From assembly GCA_009768925.2 (NCBI GenBank), contig VHIT02000028.1, positions 620,896-684,895 of the forward strand: a stretch of 64,000 nucleotides of DNA, in the 5' to 3' direction. The first letter of the stretch is position 1, and the number at the start of each line of letters is the position of its first letter. The notes below the pieces were generated by a model that saw nothing but the letters and a program-made list of their open reading frames with translations, was not told where the DNA came from and made no database searches. Source of the DNA: Cryptosporidium bovis (Eukaryota; Apicomplexa; Conoidasida; Eucoccidiorida; Cryptosporidiidae). Below are positions 10,073-21,200 of this stretch, piece after piece. Position numbers and translations under genes: made by a program.

Positions 10073-11230
10073 ATGGCAGATGTACCAGGATCAGAGGATG
10101 TAAATTCATCACAACAGTCTTATAATCTTCCTCCACAATTCTCAAACGAGCCAGATGTAAGGACAATGGCATCAATTAAGGCAACGCTTTCCAAAAAAGC
10201 TGAGGAATTAGTCAAGGCAGGTCAGCCATATGTAATGACAAGTTTAGGTCCAATACCATTACCAGATAATGTTAGAAACCAAATACCAGAAAAATTCGTG
10301 GCTGCACCAGTATTGGAGGAAAGAGAGGTTATAGTTGCTAGAAGAGAAGTACAGGAAAGAATAATAGAGGTTCCACAAATTCAATATGAACACAAGTTTG
10401 TTGAAGTTCCGCAAAAGGTAGTTGTGGAAAAAATTATACCAATTCCGAAAGATGTTGTTAGAGAGGTTGAAATACCAAGATATACAGCAACTGTTGAAGA
10501 GAAAGTTATTGAAGTACCACAAGGTGTTAAATTTGTTGAAGTTCCTGTTGAAGTTCCAATAGCATACCCACCAAGAATAGTTCCTGTTCCAAAACCATAT
10601 ATCGTAGAAAGAACTGTTGAATTATCACGCCCTGTAATTGAAGAACGCTTGTTAGAAGTTCCACAGAAAGTATATCGTCAAGTACCATATTATAAAGATG
10701 TCGAGGTACCATTTGTTGTTCCAAGATATGTTGAAAAACTTGTTGAAGTACCATTCCATCCAGGTATGATGTATGATGAAAATATTTTAAATCAATCAGT
10801 TCCTCCTATTCCACCCCAGTCACAACAGCCATTTATGATTCCTGGAACAGCTCCTACAAGTGCACCTTTACTATCTATGCCACAACCAATGTATGCGCCT
10901 AACGATCCTAATGAAATTGCTTCTGATGGTCTTCCATCACATCCTGCTATCCCACCATATCACATGTTACCTAAAAATCAACCAGGTTCGATTCCTCAAA
11001 TGATACCATTGGCAAATTCATATGCAGCTTTTCCATTACCTCAAGGTGTTAATATGACAAATCATATGTTAAATGCTGGTAATGCTGCTCACATTCCAGG
11101 AAAGACACCCATACCGTTTAATCCGCCTCAACAACAAAATCTGATTACTGGAATGAATTTAAATCAAGTTAACTACCCAAGTAATCCTCGTCAACAGTAT
11201 CCTTATCATTATCCTCCCCGACAACAATAA
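10073..11230 (+). CDS. alveolin (inner membrane complex protein)
   Basis: A 385-residue alveolin, a filament protein of the subpellicular network under the inner membrane complex, which gives the zoite its shape and strength. Residues about 90-235 carry the diagnostic Val/Pro/Glu/Lys repeats (EVPQ, KFVEVP, VEKIIPIPK, EERLLEVPQK, DVEVPFVVPRYVEKLVEVP). The N-terminal 90 residues are conserved-looking (IKATLSKKAEELVKAG); the C-terminal 150 residues are Pro/Gln/Asn-rich and disordered. No signal peptide, single exon. The cysteine palmitoylation motifs seen in some alveolins are absent. Presence of this family places the genome in the alveolates. Confidence 0.93.
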   Translation: MADVPGSEDVNSSQQSYNLPPQFSNEPDVRTMASIKATLSKKAEELVKAGQPYVMTSLGPIPLPDNVRNQIPEKFVAAPVLEEREVIVARREVQERIIEVPQIQYEHKFVEVPQKVVVEKIIPIPKDVVREVEIPRYTATVEEKVIEVPQGVKFVEVPVEVPIAYPPRIVPVPKPYIVERTVELSRPVIEERLLEVPQKVYRQVPYYKDVEVPFVVPRYVEKLVEVPFHPGMMYDENILNQSVPPIPPQSQQPFMIPGTAPTSAPLLSMPQPMYAPNDPNEIASDGLPSHPAIPPYHMLPKNQPGSIPQMIPLANSYAAFPLPQGVNMTNHMLNAGNAAHIPGKTPIPFNPPQQQNLITGMNLNQVNYPSNPRQQYPYHYPPRQQ

Positions 11231-13634
11231 ATACTATTACAACTGGGAGGAGAATAAATAATAGAAAAAAATATTATGTCAATAAAATAGGAATTTAGTG
11301 TTTTATTTGGGTTTTTATTTGTTATTTCTCTATTGAACTCTACCTCAATTGTTTATTAACTTTATATTTAAATTATATACTCGATTTTTTTTATCTTAAA
11401 TCATTTTTGACTAATTAAACGTACTTTGATTCTAGTTAAGATTATACAAATAACACTGGATACTGTAATCTCTATATTGAATATTTGAAACCTACTTAGA
11501 GACTAATTATTGAAATTTACAGCTTACATTGTATTATACATTCAATCACTATATATATACATACTTGTATTTAACTAAAGTATATGCACTAATTTATGTA
11601 CACTCAACATTGTATATTAAATTCAGCTTGTTGTATAAACAAATTTATCACAATAAAAATGGAGTGGTATTTTTTATTTTATAACGTTATTTCAGCCACA
11701 TTCCTTTTGTTCAATACAAGTTCTTTTTTTCTATATTGTTATATCTCAGGATTCACAACTGTAATGATAATCACTTGGTAATAACAAATGTCACAGTTCC
11801 AAGTATTGAAACGATAAAAGAGTCAAAATAACAGTAAAATTAATGTATAAGAAGTGAAATTTACCAGGTAGAATTAGTTTTTACAATGTATTTGATATGA
11901 AACAAAATATTAATTTGGTAAATCACAGTGTCTTATGGCACATCAAAAATTCTGATTTGATTACAATATTTTCCAGAAAACGTTAAATTTTGTCTAAATG
12001 TATACATGGATGAAAATTGTGGTTAATTATTGCCTTTTAAACATAGCAATCCCGTTGAGTATGATTAAATGAAAATATCAAACTAGAAGGTATGCATTAA
12101 GTTAATGCCTTATGTGAACGTATATTTGTTCAGTATAAACTCAAAGTCGGCTCGTTTACGAAACAAACACAAAAACTTTCATAGTGTTTGATTCGAATGC
12201 TCCGTACACCTTATAGTAAATTTATTTTTACAAACAAAAAATGCATAAATCGTGCCCCACATAATCAAATATAAACCAAGATAAAATATAAATACAAAGA
12301 AAATCACTATGAGTCTGGTCAGACATATCAAATAACTTTTGCTTATTTGATATGAAAAATAAACAAGTTACTACGAAGCTATGTTTGAACAACAAGAATG
12401 ACAATTGGAGACGGCCTCTAAGGAAATATTTGTCATATCATGACAATTTTTGATTAGTAAATTAACACAAATCTGAAAGAGAAATATGGAACAATATGTG
12501 GTTTTGTGTGTCAAATTTTCTTTTGCAAATAGTCTTAAATGATGTTTTCGTAATGTTGTTTTTTTAAAAGGAAAAAATGCTTCGGTAAAAAAAGATCCAC
12601 CTTTTTAATCTGACCTCTAGTACTCTCTCTAGAGTCAACTTAAGGTCATCCGCCTATCTCTCGTGCGATTCCCATCTAAACATTTTCTCCTACTACTTTA
12701 ACAGTTGTTCTAACTATCAACTTCAAACTTGCACTACTTTAAGAGAGATATTTACATTTATCTCCTACTAGTTAAATATTTACAAATGGATATAAAAACA
12801 TATACATTATGTCTATATATGTCTAGCCAAATTGCCGCCCATTCTTCAATAGTAATAGTAGTTAAAACAAAATACGTCCGGTGTGCCCGCCTGATATAAG
12901 TAGTTTTTGGTACCTATTATTAGAATTATTAAATAGGTATTAAATACAAATACAATAAATGAGGTAAAATTTGATTAATTTAATGGTTAAAATGTAAAAA
13001 AGTTATTATACAAGATTGAAGGTCAATAAATAGAACAAATACATTATTAAATATAGAAGGAATTGGCGTACAGAAAAAATGTAGTGTATGAAAAGTGCGA
13101 ATAATTTAAAGATTTGAATATGGAATATAAAATCAAAAAAAGATAAAAGTTGAATTTGTTTAACACTAATTTAGCTTTAAATCAAATATATAGTTTTAAA
13201 ACACATTTATTGGTTAATTGTCCTATTTAAATAAAAAACTGAGTTTTAGTACCATTATATCTGTTTAATACAAGTAAAATGTCAACATAGAACCACAAAC
13301 AGTAAAGTGGCAGAAGTTAAAATAAGTAATTAATTTATAAAAAACAGCATTGAATGCTTGTGTTAATTGCTTTCCTATAAAACCGTGAATTTTACATAAT
13401 AATCGTTAGAATACTATATCTAGGTTGGGTTGAAGGAGTGTAATAAATTGGGTATCATTTCTATAGCTAAATTTGATTTCTAAACTAATTTACTGTTAAC
13501 TTGTGAGAACACTGTATATGTCTAAAGGCCATTTAAAAATTGGAAATCAGAAGACTATTTTTTATTGTTTAAATCATTTCTTTTTAGAACAAGTAAAAAT
13601 AATAAACCAATACTCACATTAATTCCTAACTAAA
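11231..13634. other. 2.4-kb gap with RNA-like inverted repeats, no gene
   Basis: No coding frame is convincing. It contains a perfect 12-bp stem (CATATCAAATAA, 12324-12335, with TTATTTGATATG, 12343-12354), a hairpin TGTCAT/ATGACA followed by TTTTT (12431-12451), and nested stems TGACC/GGTCA plus TCTAG/CTAGA at 12611-12648 in a GC-richer patch. This is by far longer than usual for a compact genome, so a non-coding transcript is possible. Confidence 0.4.
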
Positions 13635-14459
13635 ATGAATTTAAATACAATAAAAGAAAAGTCAAACAGGGATTTGGACCTTATAAATAGTAATAACGTT
13701 AGTGTGGCAAGTAATAATTACAATATGGTATTACGTCAGTACAATAATAGTAATATGAATACTCATGTGAGATATAACAATCACAACAATAAAGCAAATT
13801 TCAATCATGACAATCGAAATAAACATGGTAATAGCAGCAACTATCGTATATATAGGAATGAAATATTTAGTGAATTTTCAAACATACATAAAAATAGGAA
13901 AATGCCATTTAAATCAGCTTTAAATATGGGAGAAAATATGAGTAACAGTTATTTAGAGTCAAACTTTATACCAGAATATCCTATTACATACTATTCAAAT
14001 CAGGAGCTAATAAACCAATGTGTACATTCTCTGGCAGAGCCCAGGCAGTTGTATTCATATTCATCTCCTGTGGGTGATTTGGAGAAAACTATTGAAAACT
14101 ATGAAATACACGAATGTGGTTGGAATAACTACAATTCATTCACGCCAATTAATTTCGGATCATTTGAAACGTTGTTTGACAAAAGAGAGAGTCCTTTATG
14201 TTGTAGTCTCGAATCACAAAAAGGAACTTGTTCCTCATTTGAAAGAATAAATAATGGTATTTATCTCCAAAATAGTAAAAAAAATACAAATTACTTAAAT
14301 TATGGAAGCCAAAAATTTGACAGATCCTCAAATTTAAATCTAGACTACTGTGAAATATTTTGTCTGGATGAGTTGCCTAACATTGATTTTGAACAATATA
14401 CTGTCCCAGTTAATTATTTTGAAAGACTTCCAAATCCTAGTATAGGTCATATCAAGTGA
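13635..14459 (+). CDS. Asn-rich protein, function unknown
   Basis: 274 residues, not recognised. The first 90 residues are dominated by Asn with His, Tyr and Ser (low complexity, no stops and sensible codon use). The rest is more ordinary, with short conserved-looking acidic/aromatic patches such as CEIFCLDELPNIDFEQY near the C-terminus. No signal peptide, membrane segment or coiled coil. Its upstream gap is the long structured one. The acidic hydrophobic C-terminal patch could be an activation or interaction motif, but that is speculation. Confidence 0.6.
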   Translation: MNLNTIKEKSNRDLDLINSNNVSVASNNYNMVLRQYNNSNMNTHVRYNNHNNKANFNHDNRNKHGNSSNYRIYRNEIFSEFSNIHKNRKMPFKSALNMGENMSNSYLESNFIPEYPITYYSNQELINQCVHSLAEPRQLYSYSSPVGDLEKTIENYEIHECGWNNYNSFTPINFGSFETLFDKRESPLCCSLESQKGTCSSFERINNGIYLQNSKKNTNYLNYGSQKFDRSSNLNLDYCEIFCLDELPNIDFEQYTVPVNYFERLPNPSIGHIK

Positions 14460-14750
14460 AATGGTAATAAATTTGACTTACTTATAGATGTTATTTTGCG
14501 AACAATATACCACTGAGAAAGAGAAAGAATTTAGAGCGAAGTTACTACAAAAATAGAAGAAAGCATAGTGGTTACTCATTTATTTGAAAACTTTGTATAA
14601 AGAAGCTCTCTTTAATTATTATTGTTTTTGCGTATATTTAAATAATATATATTCCTTATTTTAAATCTAATTTTTATACAATATTAAAATATAATAAATG
14701 TTTATATCAGAATCAACATGCTTTTATAAGTAATAACAATAACGGATATA

Positions 14751-15164
14751 TTAAGATATTTCGATAAGTTCGATATTGTATTCAGATATGCCTCTTAAAA
14801 CCTGAACTGTTATAAAAGAATAATATGATCCAGGTATCAAACAAAGTACACCTAACATAATAGATGGCAAAGAATTTAAATATTCTGTATCCAATACGAG
14901 AGAAATTCCAAGCAATAAAAAGCATATTCCAACAATTAATAGAAAAAATGATACCATTATTGGTTTATACGATATATTATTGAAACTATCAAAATTAGAA
15001 TAGACTGTTTTACCATCTACATTTGTGCCAATATCATCATTTTTTAATTTATTATTTCTCTGTTTTATAATATCTTTTTTATTGTTCTCTCTACTTCTAA
15101 TACCCATTTCGACCCCCTTGTTTTCTGTCAATTTATTTGTTTCTTCCTCTGCTATTTTATCCAT
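14751..15164 (-). CDS. TMEM230/TMEM134-family membrane protein
   Basis: 137 residues with a polar N-terminal half and two transmembrane segments (about 73-92 and 97-118) joined by a very short loop. The arrangement SYKPIMVSFFLLIVGICFLLLG ... SIMLGVLCLIPGSYYSFITVQVLRG matches the TMEM230/134 fold, including the LxxxPGxYxxxI.....RG hallmark after the second segment. Family members sit on endosomal, Golgi or secretory vesicles in animals; a trafficking role here is inference. Start ATG at 15164. It is convergent with the Asn-rich gene. Confidence 0.8.
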   Translation of the reverse strand: MDKIAEEETNKLTENKGVEMGIRSRENNKKDIIKQRNNKLKNDDIGTNVDGKTVYSNFDSFNNISYKPIMVSFFLLIVGICFLLLGISLVLDTEYLNSLPSIMLGVLCLIPGSYYSFITVQVLRGISEYNIELIEIS

Positions 15165-15517
15165 TTGTTTATACTATTTTAACATAACCTTATATTCAAT
15201 TCTACTAATTTGCCTCCTTACCCTATTATTGCTCCAAAGTAATACATAAAAATAATTTGTAAATGTTCAAAGGAACAGTAGTAATTAAAACAACTAAGCA
15301 ATTTCTAATTCAAGAAAAAACTTTAAACTTGGACTACTTTTTTGTTTAACTTCTGTCAATTTGCTATTGAAAATAACACCACTTGTTAATTCAAACAGGA
15401 TATAATTCTGATATTTCTATTGATGAACTAAACTCAAACGGAACTTCATATAACAGGATATAAACAATGATAGTTAAAGATTTTTCTTCGTTCAATTAAT
15501 GTTAACCCCAAAAGGAC

Positions 15518-15523
15518 AAAAAA
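15518..15523 (-). terminator. Pol III terminator of tRNA-Phe
   Basis: Six consecutive T on the minus strand, one base past the tRNA-Phe discriminator. It contrasts with tRNA-Cys, which has no T-run until after a hairpin. Confidence 0.85.
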
Positions 15524-15524
15524 G

Positions 15525-15597
15525 TGCCTTGACCCGTGATCGAAACGGGGACCTTAAGATCTTCAGTCTCACGCTCTCCCAACTGAGCTATCAAGGC
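15525..15597 (-). tRNA. tRNA-Phe (anticodon GAA)
   Basis: A 73-nt cloverleaf on the minus strand without intron. Acceptor GCCTTGA pairs perfectly with TCAAGGC, discriminator A; D-arm GCTC/GAGC; anticodon stem TGAGA/TCTTA around CTGAAGA (GAA anticodon); T-arm CCCGT/ACGGG around TTCGATC. A T-run of six (15518-15523 on the complementary strand) immediately follows the 3' end and is a typical Pol III terminator. Confidence 0.96.
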
Positions 15598-17281
15598 GCA
15601 CGCTGTCGACCCATACACGTCTCCTTTTAACACTTGTTGATGATTTTTTTAATATTAACAGTAGTCGATTAATTTTAACTTAAATAGTAAAAATAGTAAG
15701 CAATTCTAATCGCATCAAACATAAACAATGAATTGGAATTAATGTTCTACATTTAAGATATTGGGTGGTAGTTTAATTTAAATTTACTGTTGGAAATATG
15801 TTATTATTCCCTTTTATCTATTTGCTATATTACAACATGTTTGTTGTTATATATTTATTTTATTTGTTTATTATATACACTGCTCAGTGTTACTGCTATA
15901 AATATCTAATCGTATTTTCTCACACTTTCTACCTTGTGTCATTGTTATTTCCACTAAACTATGAACCCCTTCTTAATGAGTATTTAATGGCAGTTCGATG
16001 CCAACCTTTGTGTTTAAATAAGGAGAGAACCGACATCACAAGAGAACTAGAACTTAGGGCATAAAGAATCTGCAGTGCATTCACTACCTGATCGCATCAG
16101 GGATCTTCTACAGATCACTATTATAAAGAAGGCATAAAATGGTGTCTGTAATTCTAGAGATGTTTCATTTAAAGCTTACTTAATACACGAGAAACAAGCG
16201 GATATCTTAGTCAAAAAAAGACAAAATGAGCGACATAAGCGAGAAGGTCAAAGCATACCTCAACTAATATTGATAATAGTGATGTCAATTAAATGTAGTT
16301 AGTGTGGAAGTCCGTGAAGTAACACCAAACGATAAATCAAAAAAACACATTTTTTTCGGGACTAACACACACCAATCCACCGTAAGATGTACATATTTTC
16401 CGACTCGTTAACACATTGACTTTGTACTGCAGTTCTATCACTTACTATCATATTAATTTCCAGTTCATCCACCTTCCTTCTCCCTGTTGTAATACCCCTC
16501 CCCTTTCGTTCTCCTAATATTGTTATTAGACATTGTTTCAGTAATGATGATACGTGCAACTAGTATTACTACACGCCTGTTCCATTACTCCCACCTTTTG
16601 CTCTCTTATTTTCCTGTATCACATTCCTGCCTCTCCATATTGTAGCTTTATCTCATTTTATTATGTGATAAATAAATGTACGCAATGGCGCCAATTCTTT
16701 TCCATATTAATTTATATATATAATATGTATATGTATACATATACATATATATAAATTATCATTTTTATTTTTTCCTATGGAAATACGTAACTTACATGTC
16801 TTTTTCCATGTAACAATTAAGATAATGAAAGTGAAAGAAGATAGTATAAATATATAAGCGTGTAAAATACAGGGGAGAAAAGGGTAGGAAAATACACATT
16901 ACAGTTAAATTGAAAAAATAAGGTGAACATTGGCAGTGCATGTTTCATTGATTGAGGGCATTTACTTGGTTAGAGCACACAAAGAAGATCACAAGAAACA
17001 GAGAGAAAAGCAGCAATAAGACGATTGAAAAGAAAATAATCGGATTAAATTGTCCGTAGGTTAAAGGATATTTTAATTCGTACATTATCTATTAGAAAAA
17101 CAAAAGCAGTGATTCGCTTCTTTTCAGATTTATCTATCCTCTTAGAATAACTTTGGTCCCAGGAAGCGAGGATATATACAACAATATTTACTATTACCAT
17201 ATGCCTCTTTTACGCAAGTGGCATTGCAAGGGAATAATATATAAATAGATAATAGGAACTCTAATACAAAAATAGACTGAA
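15598..17281. other. intergenic, promoter of the gene at 17282
   Basis: No gene accepted. An 88-codon frame at 15798-16064 is hydrophobic AT noise followed by an odd polar tail. At 16087-16116 two adjacent 5-bp hairpins, CCTGA[TCGCA]TCAGG and GATCT[TCTAC]AGATC, occur in a GC-richer patch. ATGGCGCC lies at 16685-16692, followed by a 26-bp AT palindrome centred at 16735/16736. The last 500 bases are the presumed leader of the gene at 17282. Confidence 0.4.
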
Positions 17282-17752
17282 ATGTCAGAAAATAATAATT
17301 CTGCACATCAATGTGCCTCTATGGTGGCACCAGCATCAGTAGTACTTTCTCAAAGCGATGCAGCAGCCCCGTCAACATCAATATTAAATTGCTGTTCAGC
17401 CTTGCAAACTACTGACAAAGGCTCTGATCCAGCTTTAAGCATGAGTTCAGCTCCACAAATAGGCAAAATTCGTTTTGCATCAACAGGAACAACAATTGTG
17501 ACAAGAAATGGTGTAATATCATTCGATGAATTTTTGAGAAAAGGAGCTCCTGTGGATCAAATGCTTATTCCGCCGTTTCCACAGGTAAATGGTATACCTA
17601 TGTTTGAGGACGGAACTCCTGATATTGCAACAATACACTCAACCTGCAACATAGTCAACCTCTCACAAACTAATCAAACAAACACTATTCCACAGTGTGA
17701 TATTGGGACAGGCACAAGCACTCCACTTCCGCAAGAAAAAGATAGTCTCTAG
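17282..17752 (+). CDS. small Ser/Ala/Thr-rich protein, function unknown
   Basis: 156 residues, not recognised. A Ser/Ala-rich first third is followed by a conserved-looking core (GKIRFASTGTTIVTRNGVIS, then FDEFLRKGAPVDQMLIPPFP and VNGIPMFEDGTPDI) and a polar tail. No signal peptide or membrane segment. Codon use is richer in G+C than neighbouring hypothetical genes, which argues for real expression. Its upstream region copies the alveolin gene's layout: ATGGCGCC about 600 bases before the ATG, then a TA tract and a long leader. Co-expression with the alveolin is therefore a testable guess. Confidence 0.7.
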   Translation: MSENNNSAHQCASMVAPASVVLSQSDAAAPSTSILNCCSALQTTDKGSDPALSMSSAPQIGKIRFASTGTTIVTRNGVISFDEFLRKGAPVDQMLIPPFPQVNGIPMFEDGTPDIATIHSTCNIVNLSQTNQTNTIPQCDIGTGTSTPLPQEKDSL

Positions 17753-18205
17753 ATCTAAACAAATATCAAGTATTGTTATAAATTACACAAATATTTGTAT
17801 AATTCGTGTTCCTCTAAACAATCTCTTTTAAAAGATGCATTTAAATACTATGCACATCACTTATGCATGCATGCAATATAGTGGATATAGTAGGAAAATA
17901 CTAGAAACATAAGGTAGAATTTTATCCTTTTTATCATTACTACTAATATCAATATTGCTCCTCAGAAAAAAGTATCAAGGAAAATAGTTATTGAAATGTG
18001 ATGTATGACAGGCGGTGTAGTACTAGTGTACTTGGATTATAATGTTATTTGTAGATTAAATCAATAGGCGTTAAGTTGGTTTATAGTAGATGATAAATTA
18101 GAAAGTTAAACAGATAAATGAATTTTGTTTATAAATTTTGAAACTCGTATATTTGTGCATGTGCATGTTTTCTTTCTCATTTAAAAGTAGGATGAATAGC
18201 ATGTT
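17753..18205. other. gap between convergent genes with TGCATGCATGCA
   Basis: No gene. A TGCATGCATGCA run (17864-17875), an overlapping pair of AP2-type palindromes, lies in a gap flanked only by gene ends, so it cannot be an ordinary promoter of either neighbour. Confidence 0.4.
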
Positions 18206-21200
18206 TTATTGTAGATTAATATCGTTATTGTGGGGGAAGGATCGGGTTGGAGTGGATGCTGACCAGAGAGACAGCCTTTCTTCCCAATCCATGTCTTCCA
18301 TTTCTATTTCCTCTTCAAGTTTACCTTGGATATCTGAAACATCAGTATTTTCATTTTGATGTAAAGTACTCAACAATATCTGATTTAAATCGTCGTTATC
18401 CATTTGTAAAGTCAATTCAAGTTTTTCCGTTATTTTAAATTCATTGTTATTCATAGAAGATAATATATTTTCACATCCTTGGGAAGTATTTAATAAAGAA
18501 AGCAGTTTCTCTTCAACAATCTGTGAGTCATCCATCATTTTAGCTTTAGTATTACTATTATTATCATTATTTTCGGTAGAAATGTCTAAATTTGTATTAT
18601 GAACATTATTATAACTACCAGTCTTCAAGTTTTTCATGTTAAACAGTGATTTCTTTTTGTTGTAAAATGGTATTTTTTTCCCCCTATTTATTTGGTCCTC
18701 GAAAATTTGGTCTATATACTGAGAAACAAATTGTAATGTATGTGCATTACCCGAATATAATTTATTATTTATCAAATAGACAATACTTTTCCTAGGTACT
18801 ACCAGAAATTGATTAAGTGTTTTAATGGAAAAATATGAATTTTTTACTTCAATAGCTGATATATTTGATAAACCATTTAAACTACTAGTCAGTTTTTTTA
18901 TACTTCTGTCAACACTAAGAATGTTCTCTCTGGAAAATAATGATGAATAATAGTACTCGTCATGCAACACAATACTTTGAATCCTTTTTAAATAACTTTG
19001 AAATACCAAATTCAAACTCCAGTAGTTCATGCATTGTGTAAATGTTATGCATGACACACAAAAAGTAAGCGAGTTGGTATAAAGTTGTTGAATATCCCTT
19101 AAACTTAAGAACTTGTACTTTGAAGTAATCTCATCCACTGGAACCCCACAAAACAAGAGTTTGAGTATATTACTTGCATACAGTCTTTGATATCTTACAA
19201 GTGTGTTTATGTCATTTTTCAGCTTAGGCGGCAAGTTACCACTTTTTATTTGACTGGCCAGGAATATAACCTCTAAATCAAATCCTAATTTAACTATTGA
19301 TTGACGTTCCATAGTTCCCATATTCTTAACTATTTCATACAAGTTTTCCCAGTCTATTCTATAATAAGCTTGTAACTGGGGTAAGGGTGGTGAATTCATG
19401 ATACAGGATGTTTGTTTGTTTCGTTGATTGCCACCTTCGTCCGTTAAAACCTCTGTACCTTCCAATACCTTATTTGGAATTGGAGTTACTTGAAATGCCA
19501 TATAGGTTAAGTCATCAGGCAATGTGTTCAACATATTCTCACACATTTCTTTGTTTAAATCATAACCTGTTGATGGAGATAATCCCGAGGCAACTATAGA
19601 CCTACCCAAATTTGTGCATAAATGATCTAATATATAATCCTCGCCTACTAGCATGTATACATAATTTTTCCCTCCTCCAACCCAATTTCTTTGCACTACC
19701 ATTCCATTATTAATCAGGTATTCCAGCGCATTTTTAAGTAAACCATTTGAATCTTTTATATCTTTATTTGTACTAAAGTTGCGGTTTTGAAACCTTTTTT
19801 GATGATGCATTAATGTACTATCTATTATCAGGTTTAGAATCGATCTTTTACCAGCACTTACTTCACCCTCACGAGCATATCTTATGCAATCCGCATTCTC
19901 CCTTATAACTGCCAATATTTCCAATATGAGACGCGTTAAACCATTTATATTGGTATAAAATGTACTTTTTAAGGGAGACATATCTGAAATTAATAATTCA
20001 ATTGCAGTTCTTATTTGTTCACTATCCCTTATATTTATGTCTGCATGACATTTATTTTCTGTATTACCATTAACTAGTATAAAGCTTTCGCCATATGGAC
20101 TTTTTTGTCCAACTCTTCCTGCTCTTCCTGACATTTGTTTATAGTCAACACATGTTAAAAATGTCTTTCCTATATTTATTCCTCTAAATATCACTCTTTT
20201 TGAGGGTAAATTAACACCAGCAGCTAATGTTGAAGTGGCTGTCAACAAAGATAATATACCATTGCGATACCCCTTTTCAACTATTTTTCTTTCTGTATTT
20301 GAAAGTCCCGAATGATGATACCCTATTCCACACTTAATACATTCAAGTAAATTCTCATTATATTTACTTTTTTTATTACTATCTGAGCTTGAACTAATTA
20401 TTTCTTCCACCAATTTCATTCTCATTTTATCTATTTGTTTTACTTTAGTTTCAATTTCCCTGTTATATGCAATGGCTTTATTCTCCATTTCTTCCAAATT
20501 TATACCTTCATAAAACGATTTTTTCAAGCATCTGGCATAAAATAGTGCAGTTGTTTCAACAGAATATTTTGTTGGACAAAAAACCAATACACTTTCACCT
20601 CTTTTAAGTGAGTCCCAACCCAAAATTAATAGATCTTTCATATTTACCTGGGGATATTTCCATTTACTTAGTCCTATATTTTCTTCGTTAAACTCTTTAC
20701 TATCATATTTTAAATATAATTCGTTTATTTTCCATTTACTAATAATTCCCAACTTATCGTCACTGCTTCCATCAAGAGCACTTGTTTCTAACTTTTCAGC
20801 CACACACTGATTGTCATCTTCTCCATAGTAATTTTCGCTATTATTTTCTGGCTTTAGATATGATCTACCATTTAAAACTATATGCTCTTTCAAAGGCACG
20901 GGCCTATAATTACTTTGGTACACAACTGCATCTAACCAATTTCCTATATCTATCAGATTAGGTAATGTTGCACTCATACCTATTATTTGAATAGAGTTCT
21001 TATCATTTTTTTCAAATAATCCACTTAACAGTCTTATCTTAGTTAACATTACCTCCAATATATATCCTCTTTGGTCATCACCCAGTAAATGCAATTCGTC
21101 AACTACTATGACACTAAGTCTTTTAAATAAATCTCCATGTTCAATGTAGTAATTTATGATTGAATTAGCCTTTTCTATGGTAGCCACTCCTATATCATAA

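Noticed and set aside
15798-16064. 88-codon hydrophobic frame between tRNA-Phe and the 17282 gene
   Set aside because: Leu/Tyr/Phe-rich AT noise with an unrelated polar tail; no family resemblance.
16226-16267. Short ATG frame reading MSDISEKVKAYLN
   Set aside because: Looks like the start of a small conserved protein, but it stops after 13 codons and no splice donor or downstream exon was found.
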